From the NCBI GenBank assembly GCA_010015745.1, contig ML978255.1:53570-117569 (forward strand): a stretch of 64,000 nucleotides of DNA. Direction: 5' to 3'. Position 1 is the first letter of the stretch. Every line of letters starts with the position of its first letter. The notes under the pieces were generated by a model that made no database searches, had not been told where the DNA came from, and worked only from the letters and a program-made list of their open reading frames with translations. The DNA is from Setomelanomma holmii (lineage: Eukaryota; Ascomycota; Dothideomycetes; Pleosporales; Phaeosphaeriaceae). Both the position numbers and the translations under genes were made by a program. Below, piece by piece: positions 1 through 11,862 of this stretch.

Positions 1-1270
1 TACGTGCACCAGCTTTCAGTAATTCGTCCTCGCTCTCCTCTACACTTTCACGGAAGACGTGCGGTGTAAGCGCAAAACCTCCCGCTGCGGCTTTTGGCTG
101 ATGAGAATGTGGTTGGTCCACCGTTTCTCACAATCCAAGTGTCATTTCTCGTCACCCCAAGCAATCCTTTCCGCGAGCACGTCTATCTCGATCTGGACCG
201 AGTCGATGTGACAGTCAATTACAAGACCGTTGGTTAACGAGTGGGTGATAAGCGCGAACTTCTACAACAGAGTCTAGCAATCTTTACATAATCCGACCAA
301 GTTCAGTACCTGTAGCAATGGACTCAGATGATAGCCGAAAGCCGAGTCTTCGCTGAGGCAGGTATGTCATGCGACAGCTTGATGAGCTACAAGACTTCAT
401 TCGGTATGCCTTCAGCAGCAAGTCGGCTGAATGTTTTAGAGGCATGCGAGCTTTCCAGTGCGAGCCTTTTGCGCCATGTCTCTGAGTATTGGCTAGCTTG
501 CCTTTTAGAGGCAACGGGCGATGGACACGCTGAAAACTTCCCGGTCGGAGCCTTTAGATCTATCGTGAGCTTTCAACATGACTGTAAGTATCGAAGGGCG
601 AAAAGGACGTAGCGTCTTAAAACAGACACTATTTCACAGGGCATGCTGAAAAATGCAGCATGCAGCTGTGAAGACATTGAATCGTCTTTGGGCATGCGCC
701 GGAGAACATTGAGGCGTTTAAAAAGCACGACACACGAGCAACGAATGCGAACATCACGAACATCACGAACATTTTTGAAATTATGTTGCGAATGAGTATT
801 ATACATTTTTGATCATGAAGCACGGTATATTCTTCCTGTTGAGACCAACGATTAAGGATGATAAAGGCTCAGCTTCGGAAAGCCTAGGCGGCTAGCGGGT
901 TGTAAAAGCTTCTCTTGCGGCGGAGGTACGGGCTGCTTCCTGAGTTCCAGATTCCAGCACCCGCTCGTCGATACCGATACTAAATACATCTCTGATCCGT
1001 GTACCGTCTACATGTTCAGTTTATTGTTTCTTGGCGATGGCGCCGGTAATCCTCTGGGCATGTCTGCACCTTGCTTAGGTAGGTCCGCGGAGAACAGATT
1101 GTCGAGCGCTGCCCTCAGGGTTGCCGCCGTGCAGCCAGCAATGTGAAAACGCAGGCTGTAGTGCAAGTCTGCTATGGTTGAGTCCAATGTGCGAGAAGTG
1201 TGCCCAGCACCCTCTGGGTCTTTGCAAGCCTTGCAAATGATGGTGCCTGTGCCCGCTCAGCTCCAGCTGT
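1..1270. other. Spacer, no gene recognised
   Basis: No open frame here resembles a protein I know; all are under 100 codons and overlap one another on both strands. Small sequence structures are present: an 8-bp inverted repeat at 641-648/656-663 with a 7-base loop, and a short 9-bp tandem repeat at about 749-773. The stretch ends at the decayed NLR gene. Confidence 0.5.
749..773. repeat. Short 9-bp tandem repeat
   Basis: The unit acatcacga is repeated nearly three times. It lies in the spacer before the NLR relic and has no evident function. Confidence 0.7.
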
Positions 1271-4223
1271 ATGGAGCTTACCGATGTTCGCTTGCGCATC
1301 ACTCCCAAAGACCAGTACGCCCACAGCCCGATCGTAGCACATAATTCTGCTACGATGGTTTTAGAAGCCCTTGCTGCCGTCAGCCTCGCTGGAAATATTG
1401 TTCAGTTTGTTGGGTTCTCTTGTCAACTATTCAACATAGCAGCGTCAGTACATGGCTCACGCGAGGGCTTGTCCGGCAATTCTCGCCAACTCAAATTCGT
1501 AACGGACGAGCTTCGCACTTGGTGTGAGAAGGCTACAGTCTTCTGGGAGACTCCAGCCCAACAACGCGCTCTACATCGCCATGAATCCTTATTGCGGCTT
1601 ACAGAGGATTGTCGAGAGGCAGCAAAGGCTCTGCTTGATGTCCTCAGCAGATCAGATCGAAGGATCCCAACTCTAAATAGAGCACATACAAGGCTGCTCT
1701 TGCAACAAAATAGAAGGAGACGGAAATCAAGGACATAGACACGAGATTGAACACGTACCAGCAGCAAATCACTTTAGAGATCGCCCTTTTACAAAGGTAC
1801 CATGCGCAGCATCAGAGATGCTCAACACTAACTTAACATAACGACAAGGACCACAAGCATATGTAGGAAGCACTCGACAAGATGGACAGTCAGACCAATC
1901 GAGCGGCTAAAGATATCATCATGCAAATTTCGCAACTGAAGGCAGAAATCAAGTATGCGCTGGCCACACTCACCCAAGACATGGACGATGCTCGCTCAGA
2001 TACACTATGAGGCATCAACCTTCCAGGCCCAACGCAGCAAATCATACCAGATAGGGACCATGATGCTCAGAAGCTCTCGAAATCATGCTTACTCAGTGCC
2101 AGTCAAAGGCATCTGACATAGTCATTGCACTTACTATATTGAGAAGTCTTACATTCGAGAGGATGCATTACCGCCACGCAACCATTCTCGACGCCCATCC
2201 AGGAACCTTAGAGTAGGCCTTCGAAAACCAATTCCACTCATGGCTTCAATCATCTAATCACATATTCTAGATTAGTAGGAAGCCTAGCAGCGGCAAGAGC
2301 ACCTTAATAAAATAGCTTGTCTCCAATCCACGAACTCTCATCGCACTAAGCCATTAGTCTAGCCAGAGAAAACTTGCTATTGTTGACTGTTTCTTCTGAA
2401 TCAACAGTACAGCTCTTCAGCAGTCAATGCAGGGTCTGCTTCGATGCCTCTTGCACGACATACTGCGTCATAACCTAGACCTTATCCGACAACTACTGCC
2501 AGAAGCCTAACTTTTGGTCAGCGAGCGCTACAGCAGTAGTTCGCGCTTGGACGGCATTTCTGACTCGCTATAATGAACCCAGTCGATTCTTCTCGAAGCA
2601 CTCGAACGCTTGTCCTCCGCGACAAACTTGACGACCAAGTTCTACATCTTCGTTGCTAGACTCGATAATTATGACGGTAATCACGATGGTTTGGTTCATA
2701 CCGTTCATCATCTGAAAAAGGTGGGCATGAAGATGTGCGTTGCAAGCCAGCCTTGGAACGTGTTTGAAGATGCCTTCGGTGCTGATGACACACGCAAACT
2801 CTACTTGCAGGATCTCAATAAGGAGAATATGCAGCGACATGTCAATCACAAGCTTCGCAATCATGGTAATTTTCCGCGCATCGACCCCGTGCAGGCCAAT
2901 GGTATCATAGGCGAGATCGTCGGCAGGTCTCAAGGAGTCTTTCTCTGGGTGCGACTAGTCGTGCGATCTCTTGCTGAAGGCCTAAGGAATTGCGACAGCA
3001 TGAAGTTATTGCAGCAGTTCCCCAGCGATCTCGATGACTTCTTCCGACATATGTTCAGCTCTTTGGAGATCATACATCGACCTCATCTCACGCATATGTA
3101 CCGAGTAGCGCTTGCTGCAGGCGAACCCCTATCACCAGTCGCATATTGGTTCTTGGACGAAATAGAAGACCACCCTAACCAGGCCATAAGGCTCTCGAAA
3201 CGCGATCTGAGGGCAATGAACGCTCTTCAGGTTGCCGAAGAGATGACAATTCGCATCAATGGACGTAGCAAAGGTCTTCTAGAACTCGTGCAGAAGACGG
3301 ACTTCGAGCCAAATCCTGTTCGACAACGCAAAGTCATTATTGAGGCTCGAGTAGACTTTCTGCATAGAACAGTCAAAGATTTCATCACGACAACCGAGAT
3401 TTAGAAGATGCTCAAGGACTGGTAACAAACAGAGTTTAGCGCTGACTTGGCTCTCTGTAGCATGATGCTTGCGGAATACAAATCCGTTGCGTTCTCGAAG
3501 CACGGGGTCGATGACCCAGGGACTCTGAAGTTGCTGATGGAAGAATTTTTCAGCGCTGCAGCACGCATTGAAAGGAGGTTCAACTCGATTCCCATGGCTT
3601 ACATTGAAGGATTGGACCGGACGGTTGATAAGCACATTCAATCTCGGCCTCCAGCTCATGCAGACTATTTCGAGCTCCTGGACTGTTCCTGTCTACTGTC
3701 CATCGCTGTCAAATATGATATGCCAAGATTCTTTCAACAAAGGATCATGTCACATCCTCCTACTCGACAAGAGCCAACTGAATATTTTAGGGCTGTGCTT
3801 CTAAAGCGTCCCATATTGGAGTTGCACCAGAGGGACATGATCGACAACGATGGTACTGAGGAGAACCTAACCTTGCTGTTCGCAGTCGGCCCTCCGGAGA
3901 AGGACGACAAGAAGCTTTTGGACAATCTCCTGGTCTGTGTCGCACGGCTTGACTCCAACGACATTGTTGAAGTGGTGGAAAAAGTGTTCATGTATGACTT
4001 GATCGACAAGAAGACCATCGAAGGACCGCATATTCCGGCCAAATTAAGGGAGCAACTGTCTACCAAGGAGCATGACGAGCTTCGACATTTCTCCAGGGAC
4101 ATAGTCCAATCAGAGCAGGCCGGAACGCATATCCCCGTAGGGTCAACTCGATATCAAACTTCCGGTGCCGCGAATCATGCTTCGTCTACGCGCATTTCGC
4201 AACGAGACGTGTCCGATGAATAG
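1271..4223 (+). pseudogene. Decayed NACHT/NLR-type STAND gene
   Basis: This is the relic of a fungal NLR, a family that in life acts in non-self recognition and heterokaryon incompatibility. The N-terminal piece (ATG at 1355, MVLEALAAVSLAGNIVQF) is the usual fungal NLR N-terminal helical domain. From about 2160 to 4223 one frame can be followed without indels: a pre-NACHT segment, Walker A as ISRKPSSGKST at 2271-2303, a decayed Walker B near 2645-2680, the CVASQPWNVFEDAF segment near 2739, and the RSKGLLEL/VDFLHRTVKDF block before 3400, then a C-terminal domain. Ten stops break this frame: TAG at 2214, 2268, 2313, 2355 and 3402, TGA at 2397 and 2574, TAA at 2508, 2571 and 3423. Several sit where, from memory of the family, Trp is usual. 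Upstream of 2160 the frame changes twice (near 1710 and near 2100) through lost introns or indels. Weak coding character may continue to about 4510. Confidence 0.85.
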
Positions 4224-5448
4224 GTTCGGGTGGTCAATCGCGCTGACCAACCTTGAAACGGCTGTGCCCAACAACTCTGCATCTGATTCACGTGCACTCG
4301 AACCTGAAGCAACTCATATCGCGACGTCGTCTTCTACAATAAGCCCTCTGGACGATCGCCGACCTCAAAAACACTCGATACGCCAAGGCATGAGGAAGTT
4401 GTACAGGAAGTTGCAGCAAAAGCCCTGATCAAAAGCTTGAATCTCCTAGGAATTCCTTCACTACCACACTTGGGCAATCAAAGCCTGCTGTCTGCATCGT
4501 TGATCTACTGATAACCTATCTCATCATCGGCCTATCCATATGAGAGAGAATTGAAGAAGTTTGTGAAGGCACACGTAGACACAGGAGTCCTTTGTCTCCC
4601 AAGAATGAAGGCGTATTCTCTACAGTGATCAGATCAGGTATTTGCGGCGATCGCTAACTCGTCATATATACATCTACATAAGAATTGTTGTTGCTGTTTC
4701 ACTACGTTGACATTGTTGAAGTATGATCAGCAACCTGAATCATTCCTTACTGCGATGGGTTTCGACATTTGAACAACGAGCACGTTGATCTATGTAAGTC
4801 CTATAACAGCAATCACGCACTGGCTTCAGACATGCATTCAGCATGATCCAATCGAACCGGGTCCATGCAAGAAAATGCCCGAGCAAGGTGCGAGTTCTCA
4901 AGAACGCTGTCTGAAAACGTCAGTAGATGACATTACACGCGAGAAAAGTCCAGTATCATCAAGCAGTAATTTTCTGCACACACCACTTTTGGGAGCATGG
5001 GTATCGTACTGAAATCAATGCTGCGCCGTTCCTGTCAAGCACAAGATGTCACGAAGTTTTCCTGTCAGCGAAATGTTGATTTCTCCATCGAACGCGCCCA
5101 TGCGCACGGACGACCACAGGTCTGCTGGAGGACTAATCATCGTGTGGGATCATGTGGCTGGACGAAGGCGCGCCGAGCAGTTGATATGCCTCCCAACAAA
5201 ATACCGGTGAGCATGCCTAGCTTTTCAGGGTGAGATGATGTGGGTGTCGTTGCACATCGAGCTGGAGGGGGAAAGCAGGGCTGTGTAGCTGTGCCACCTG
5301 CAAATCTCATTGGCCAGCCATCCCGATGACTGCGCATCCCCATCAGTATGCCTCTTTCAGCCTCGCTGCCTAAGTTAGCTTCTTATTGCTAGACATCATT
5401 CAACATGGCCCGGTTACGTCTGATCGCAGTTCATCATCATTTTGAACC
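4224..5448. other. Spacer between NLR relic and membrane zinc-finger gene
   Basis: No convincing gene. The first 290 bases may hold the degraded C-terminal end of the NLR relic. The rest should include the promoter and 5' leader of the gene starting at 5449. Confidence 0.45.
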
Positions 5449-7592
5449 ATGGTTCACGCTCTCGGAACAATGGCGCCCACCAAAACTCACTTTGCACGAG
5501 CGAGTCCGTCGGCTGAAATGTCGTCGCAGACAAAGATCGCCATCACGGTTGGCGTTACTATCCCGCTAGTGCTTCTCATCACAATTGCAGTTGTTTTCTG
5601 GTTATGGAGGCGACAAAGATCACATCAAAAGTGCAAATGCGAAGAGGCTGCCGAAGCAGCTGTCGACGACGACTTCAAGGTCATAAATGTGCGCAAGTTC
5701 GTGATTGATGAGGAGGATCCGAGAGCGCTTTCTCCAGTATCGAGTCTTGGAGACAGCGATGAGGTCGTCAGCCAGCAGAAATTATCGGGACCACGCCCCG
5801 TGAAGCCATGGCAGCATGGTGACGCTTCACGATGGCCCAGCTCGCCAGTGCCGCCCTATTCTAGACTGCCCGAACTTGCAGGAGAACCGGTAACTCCACG
5901 ACCAGGAGAACACGCCATAGCAACATATGTGCCGCAACCCAGCTCGAGGAAGGAAGCACAATATGAGGCAGAGGAGAAGAAGGAATTCGACTTGGAACGA
6001 TTTCTGGGCATTGACAATCGAGCGCTGATTCAACAGTGGACAAATCCTCAAGGTAAGTCTCGCTTTGGAAGTTCTCCACCCAGAACTGACTTTGGAACAG
6101 CGAGACATCCACTGCGTCTCCGAGTTGCACCAGCAGACATTGGCTATGGTTGGGATCCAATTGCCTCGGTTAGTCCGTGGGATGTCGAGTACAACCCCAA
6201 TCCAGTGCTGTTCTCACACTTCAATAATTCACCAGCTGTCCCAGATGATGTTTCGCCAGTATCAGCCACATCGGCGAGTTGGCCAGCAGCTCCAACTGAA
6301 GTACAATCTTTAGGTTTGTTCGAGATGGACGCTGTGGAGAACGAATTCAATCCCTGGCTCCATGGGCCCATTCCGACCGTACAAGGAGTTCCTCACCGAT
6401 GGGAAAAGACGCCAGGTACGGACCGAATGTTCTTCGATGCAGAACACGATCTTTTCCCGCGACGAAAGAAGCGACGAGCCAGCTCAGAAGCTGCAAGGGA
6501 AGCCCAAAGACAGCGCTGCGAGCATGTCGGTGCACGCGTAGAACTCCCGGTATTCGAGGCACCAAGCGAGCTATACGCTCCGCCAGCCGAATCAGCAAAC
6601 AGCTTCGCAGAACAAATGCAGTGGGAGAATATGCAGGACTCGGGTGATTCTGGGGACTGCAGTACCATATCGTCGGCCTTCCCAAGCTGGGATTCAATCT
6701 TCTCCGAGGGTTTCGAGATGATAAATGGTAGCGATCCAGCAGCCGATACCTTGTACACGCCCATCACTCCATCATCGGCGACTTCATGCATACCAAAGAT
6801 GGGCGGCTTCTCTGAATGGTTAGTCCTCTATCATAGAGCTACAACACTGCTGACAGACTTAGGGCTGTGCCACCGAAACAAGCTGCAAGTCAAGAATCCG
6901 TCGATTGGAATATGGTAGACTCATCTTTCGCATCCGTCATTGCAGGTTCGCACTATGAATGCGTCAGGTTCTTCACCAAGTTCTGTTATCCAGCCTCGCC
7001 CGCAACACTGGCAAGGACAGCTCCGAGGATCGAGCTGAACTTCGATGGGAGCTCGTCGCAAATGTCTTCGCCAACAGACTCGCCAACGTCCGCGCGAAGC
7101 GGTGGCTCACATCTTGCTCTGCCTATCATTCACTCATCGGGAAGTAGCGCTGTATCCGTCACAGCTCAGGAATGCCAGTCATCTGCCAATATATCAAGGA
7201 CTGCATCTTCGGCGACAACAGGTAGTCTGGAAGTAAAACAGCACGCGTGTCCAGACTGCGACCAGACTTTTCGTACACCTGGTCAGAAAAGGTTAGTCTA
7301 GAGCCATGAGACCTCTTTGGGTGCTCAATCTGACTGAGATAGGAACCACTACAATCGCAGGCACAATCTTCGGTATAAATGCATTCTTTGCACGGCTGCA
7401 TTCGGCCTCAGAAAAGATCTCGAGCGGCACAAAACCACTGTACACAAAGATCTCTTCCGCTCACAGACTCGATTATTCTGCACGAACGCCGGTTGCGCTA
7501 CGCCAACGAAAGAGTTTAATCGAAGAGACAACTTTCAGAGACATGTAGATCGCTGCAGCCAGGCCATCGCGACGAGAGGCACTGCTCGATGA
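5449..7592 (+). CDS. Predicted membrane-anchored C2H2 zinc-finger protein
   Basis: Four exons fit: 5449-6052, 6101-6818, 6863-7291 and 7343-7592, giving 666 aa. The first intron (GTAAGT...GGAACAG) is 48 bp and contains no stop. Residues about 29-53 form one hydrophobic segment (core VTIPLVLLITIAVVFWLW) followed by RRQRSHQK, so a single-pass protein with its long C-terminal part in the cytoplasm or nucleoplasm is likely; no cleavable signal peptide is seen. The middle is acidic and Pro/Ser-rich with a basic patch RRKKRR near residue 320. Three fingers lie at the C-terminus: C570/C573/H586/H591, C597/C600/H613/H618, and a C-x4-C-x15-H-x3-C finger, the second of them completed only after removal of the 51-bp intron at 7292-7342. 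Membrane segment and first half share one uninterrupted exon frame, which argues against two merged genes. The role is not known; a membrane-tethered transcription factor is the inference. Confidence 0.7.
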
Positions 7593-8164
7593 TATCCTGG
7601 AAACGAGAAAACCTACATCCAGTATCGAGGGGCTGTGACGGTGCAATATGCGCCTGAGGCAGTCCGCATATAATCTAACAACCGGGCGTACCTGGTGCCT
7701 AGGATGAGGGACGCCTCATGTCGCCCAGTGTACCTTGGCAACACCACGCGACACCGTCAATGTCACTCTCGACATCCTGTCCATCGAAAGCAGGCACATG
7801 CCCGACCGAACCGATACCCCGCAATCCGCTTCGTGTGATCGATAAAGTCGCGGTGATACGAAGGCGCGGAAGGGATCGATCGCCGTTGCTAGCGCTGAAC
7901 AAGACAGTGGCCCGTGTTGATGGCAAGGATACACCCAAGGCCCCTTTCCTGTTTCAGCTGCATCCGCGCCAACCAGGCAAGAGCACGTGAACGGTGGCAG
8001 GGTACCAACAACACCCTCGACGATGGGTGATAAGGACGCTGTTCCTTTGGAACTCTCGTTCTAGCCTTGCTATGTCACGAAACAGCATCGCATTCTCTTA
8101 TCCGCGGGTTCCGGATCGTTTAAGCTAGTGAACTGACGTCGTCTCGCGTTCGAAGCGCCGCGGG
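7593..8164. other. Spacer, promoter side of MFS gene
   Basis: No gene recognised. It holds the 3' end of the zinc-finger gene and the 5' region of the transporter gene; the short frames on both strands are mutually overlapping shadows. Confidence 0.5.
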
Positions 8165-9843
8165 ATGAAACCAGGTGGCCCGTGGATCAAAATGGACGAC
8201 ATTGCGCAGACGAAGAGTACCGATGGCATGTTGAAGAATGCAGCAGGAGTTGAAGAAGAGGTCGAGCATGGCCGAGTTGGACAGTCGAGTTCAGGTGCAG
8301 GTGGAGTCTATGAAGAGGAGGGGCAAGAGACAACCACGCGTCGCAGACCATGGACGAGAAAGAGAAAGAGCTATAGTCACGCACATTTCAAAGTGTACAA
8401 GAGACGGTGGTTTGGACTTGCGCAGCTGGTTTTGTTGAACGTTGTCGTGAGCTGGGATGTAAGTCATGAATAGAACGATTTCGATGCTCTACAACATCTC
8501 TAATAACTTACCAGTGGCTCACCTTCGCACCCGTCTCAGCCACCTCAGCAGATTACTTTAACGTCTCTGAAACAGCTATCAATTGGCTATCAACAGGATT
8601 TCTCTTCTCTTTTGCTGTAGCGTCTCCCTTCGTTATCTATCTCCTCCATCGTGGCCCCAAGGACAGCATCCTAGCAGCATCCGTCCTCCTGCTTCTCGGA
8701 AACTGGATCCGGTACGCAGGTACCAAGGCCAATGTCTTTGGCGTCGTTATGTTTGGTCAGATCTTGACAGGTCTATCGCAGCCCTTTGTACTTGCTGCCC
8801 CTACTAGATACAGTGATATGTGGTTCACAGAGGGAGGGAGAGTCGGCGCGACAGCGTTAGCCAGTCTTGCTAATCCATTTGGCGGTGCAGTAAGTAGCAA
8901 GCCATCCTTGGACTTTCATGGCCTTTTCTAATCAGAAATACAGCTCGCACAATTGATCAACCCGTTCCTGGGCTCCATACCACAAATGGTATTGATAGTA
9001 TCCATCATCGCAACAGTCGCATGCATCCCCTCCATCTTCATCCCCGCCGTACCACCAACACCGCCGACCGCTTCATCCGGACTCTCGAAAACACCACTAG
9101 CCGCTTCAGTAAAGCACATGCTCCGCTCTCCACCATTCTACATCGTCTTCCTGACATTCAGTACTTACGTCGGTCTCTTCAATGCCTTCTCCTCGCTCCT
9201 AAACCAGATCCTATATCCGTACGGCTACACAGAAGACGAAGCCGGAATCTGTGGCGCAGTCTTGATTGTAGTAGGTCTGGTCACAGCGGCAATCACAGCA
9301 CCGATTCTGGATCGCACGCACGCCTACCTGCTTGGCATCAAGCTTCTCTGCCCTTTTGTAGCGATTGGCTACCTAGCGATGATCTGGGCACCACAGACGC
9401 GGACTATAGCTGCTCCGTACGTTTTGAGCGCAATGTTAGGCGCGGCTAGTTTCAGCTTGCTTCCTGTGTCGTTGGAGTATCTAGTCGAGATCACGTTTCC
9501 TGCGAGTCCAGAAGTCAGCTCGACTATTTGTTGGGTTGGTGGTCAGATTTTTGGCGGCGTGTTCATTGTCATCATGAATGCGTTGAAGGATGGGCGGAGC
9601 GTTGATCTGGAGACGGTGCAGGATCAGGGAAGAGGAGCGGGCGGAGGGAGTCGCCCGCCTGGGCACATGTACAATGCATTGGTCTTCCAGGCTGTGGTTG
9701 GTATGGTTGTGCTTCCGCTGCCGTTGATGCTAGGTATCAAGAAGCTTGGACTGGCGCATGGGGAGGGTCGTCTCAAGGTTGACGAGCACCGCGAAGGTGG
9801 AGACGATGGGGTTCTCGAAGGCTCTGCTGGTCATGAGCAATGA
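8165..9843 (+). CDS. MFS transporter, FLVCR/DIRC2-like
   Basis: Exons 8165-8458, 8515-8889 and 8944-9843 give 522 aa; both introns have GTAAGT donors and keep the frame. An acidic cytoplasmic N-terminus of about 75 residues with a basic RRRPWTRKRK stretch is followed by the usual 12 membrane segments. Motifs typical of the FLVCR branch of the major facilitator superfamily are seen: YGYTEDEAGICGAVLIV, then LPVSLEYLVEITFPASPE and STICWVGGQIFGG. In animals these proteins move heme, choline or related solutes across the plasma or lysosomal membrane; the fungal substrate is unknown. ATG 8192 is a possible alternative start. The gene converges on QCR6. Confidence 0.88.
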
Positions 9844-10133
9844 CTGCTTGAGGGGTTCGAATCCGAGGATGAATCCGGAGATAACGTGTAACGCAACAAC
9901 ACATGCAATGATCCACTGAGCGTGGCAAACGCAATATGGAAAGTGAGTTTGGTGATATGCTTGATCTGCGAAATAGTACAGTGTATTCTAACATGACTTG
10001 GATATCTACAGTCATCCCAAAGCATCTCGTCGTATCTTTCGATCCAAAATGTGATTCCGTACCGGTCGTGCGCGCGGGATGGATGACTGACACGGCGATG
10101 TGGCGCTCGATTGGCTGTGGGGATCAAGGACTT

Positions 10134-10813
10134 TTACTTGAGCTGAGCGAAGAGCTTGGGAGCGGCGCACTGGGTCGCGCAGTGGGCAAGGTGGAAGACT
10201 GGTGTATGTTAGTGCCTGTCACGCATGAGTGCCATGATTTGCCTTACACTCCTCGACGCAGTCCTCGCTGGCCTTGCCGTCGTCCTCGATCTGGCCTGTT
10301 ACGCGCTCGACGCACTCGTCGTAGTGGTGCTTTGCGGGATGGCACTCCTTGGACTCGGCGCATTCTGTGTGTCTTGTCAGCCTAAGCTCTAGACGTCGAA
10401 TGTCTACACTGCGATAGTGGCCCCACTGCATCAATTCGACTTGATGCTCCATCTTGAGTCGCACACCGAACGACCGCTCCCCAGAGTGCCTCCAACCCGC
10501 CATTCTAGGTGGACTCACCCTTCTCAAGCTTCTCCTTTGGATCCGGCTCCTCCTCCTCTTCCTCTTCCTCCTCTGGCTCCTCATCATCTCCGCCCTCGCC
10601 ATCATCGCTGCCCTTTCCGCTTGGCTTGTGTCCTTGTTCTTGGCTTTCGCCGCCCTTCTTCTCGTCCTGCTTGTTGGCCTCGGCCTCCTCGCCAGATTCC
10701 TCGTCGGTGCCGGAGGCGGGTGACTTGGTTGACGTTCCGCCCTGGACCTCGGCGTCGGGCGAGGGGTGGGCGAACGTCTCCCAGACGTCGGTGAAGAAGT
10801 CGGTGATACCCAT
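10134..10813 (-). CDS. QCR6: Ubiquinol-cytochrome c reductase hinge protein (complex III subunit 6)
   Basis: On the minus strand, exons 10813-10519, 10364-10248 and 10198-10134 give 158 aa. The protein begins MGITDFFTDVWETF, has a long Glu-rich run, then the conserved Cys-rich core with KLEKECAESKECHPAKHH, YDECVERV and the ending FFHLAHCATQCAAPKLFAQLK*. The four cysteines of the paired helices are present. This acidic subunit sits on the intermembrane-space side of the bc1 complex and helps cytochrome c and cytochrome c1 interact. The third exon is only 65 bases and is set by the family C-terminus after an intron with a GTAAGG donor. The neighbour on the same strand is the RraA-like gene. Confidence 0.95.
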
Positions 10814-11046
10814 GGTTGCTGTGAGGGGGCAATTGGGTGTTGGAGGAGAAGCGTGGTGCTGTGGTGGGTGATGCGGCGGCTTGGAGCTTCCTTTCGAAGC
10901 CGGCATCACGAAAACGCTGGGCGCACGGGCCAAGACACCATCGCAAATTGAGCCGCTCACATTGGCTGCTTCGAGCAGTACACTACTGTCTACTTTCCTC
11001 CAGACATGCTATTCTTTATTGATATACAAATCTAATGTCAACATGT

Positions 11047-11862
11047 CTATCGTCGATGCTTCTTGAAAGCCTCCTGTACACTGACACCAGCTTCAACATC
11101 CTTGATAACCTTTTCGTCCGCCCCAACAAGTTTTGGAAGCAGCTCAAGCAGCTCTTCTACCTTGCCTTGCGGTACTGCGACGACTCCGTTCTCGAACGGG
11201 TCTATCATGACGATATCGCCGGGCTCTACGGTCGTTCCACCAATTCTCACAGCTATATCTCGTGCATGAAATTTCGTCTCCGCACCTGCTCCGATGATGC
11301 TTGTGCCTGTCGACCATATTGGGAGCTGTGTCTCGTTCAACGCCACTATATCTCGTACTCTTCCATCAACGACGATGCCTTGGGCGCCTAGGTGCTTCAT
11401 GCGAGCAGCCATGATGCCGCCAACGACTGCGCACGACTGACCAGCAGGTTGGCTGATCACAATGATAGTGTCCTTTTCCGTCCAGTCCGCATAAGGTCTT
11501 GAATCTGGCAGGTTTGACTTTGGCGTACCATAAGCTTCTTCTGCTGGATATGGGAACGACATTGAAGACTTTGGCACCATTAGGAAGGTCGATGCAGGCG
11601 CAAGCACTTTCTTGAGTTCGGGTTTTGGTATGCTCGCCGTATGAAGCAGCGGTTCTAGAGCACTACGGTCAAGAAGACGCACGAATTGAGTGGTCCATTC
11701 AAGGCGTACTGATATCAGGAAGGAAGCCGGCCCCGGGTACGTGGAGCTTTAGCAGTCCATCGGCTAGCTAACACGATTCAGCGAAAGACCCAAGACATAC
11801 TGAGATAGACGTACGTCGCATGCAGCATACTTGTACAGCTCTTTCCATCTAGGATTCGCCAT
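11047..11862 (-). CDS. RraA-like protein (HMG/CHA aldolase family)
   Basis: Exons on the minus strand are 11862-11815, 11767-11710 and 11654-11047, giving 237 aa that start MANPRWKELYKYAACD. The core shows the RraA fold signatures: GQSCAVVGGIMAARMKHLGA, the substrate/metal loop GIVVDGRVRDI, and GDIVMIDPFENGVVAVP. Relatives are class II pyruvate aldolases acting on 4-hydroxy-4-methyl-2-oxoglutarate or on oxaloacetate; old annotations call them dimethylmenaquinone methyltransferase-like, which is misleading. The exon 2 to 3 junction (55-bp intron, acceptor CTCTAG) was chosen because it alone restores the frame. Substrate in this fungus is not known. Confidence 0.85.

Noticed and set aside
9853..9863. 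GGTTCGAATCC resembling a tRNA T-arm
   Set aside because: No matching acceptor, D or anticodon stems could be found in either direction; it sits just after the MFS stop codon.
10417..10794. Pro/Arg-rich 125-codon plus-strand frame
   Set aside because: It is the reverse of the Glu-rich part of QCR6, whose exons and C-terminus are certain.
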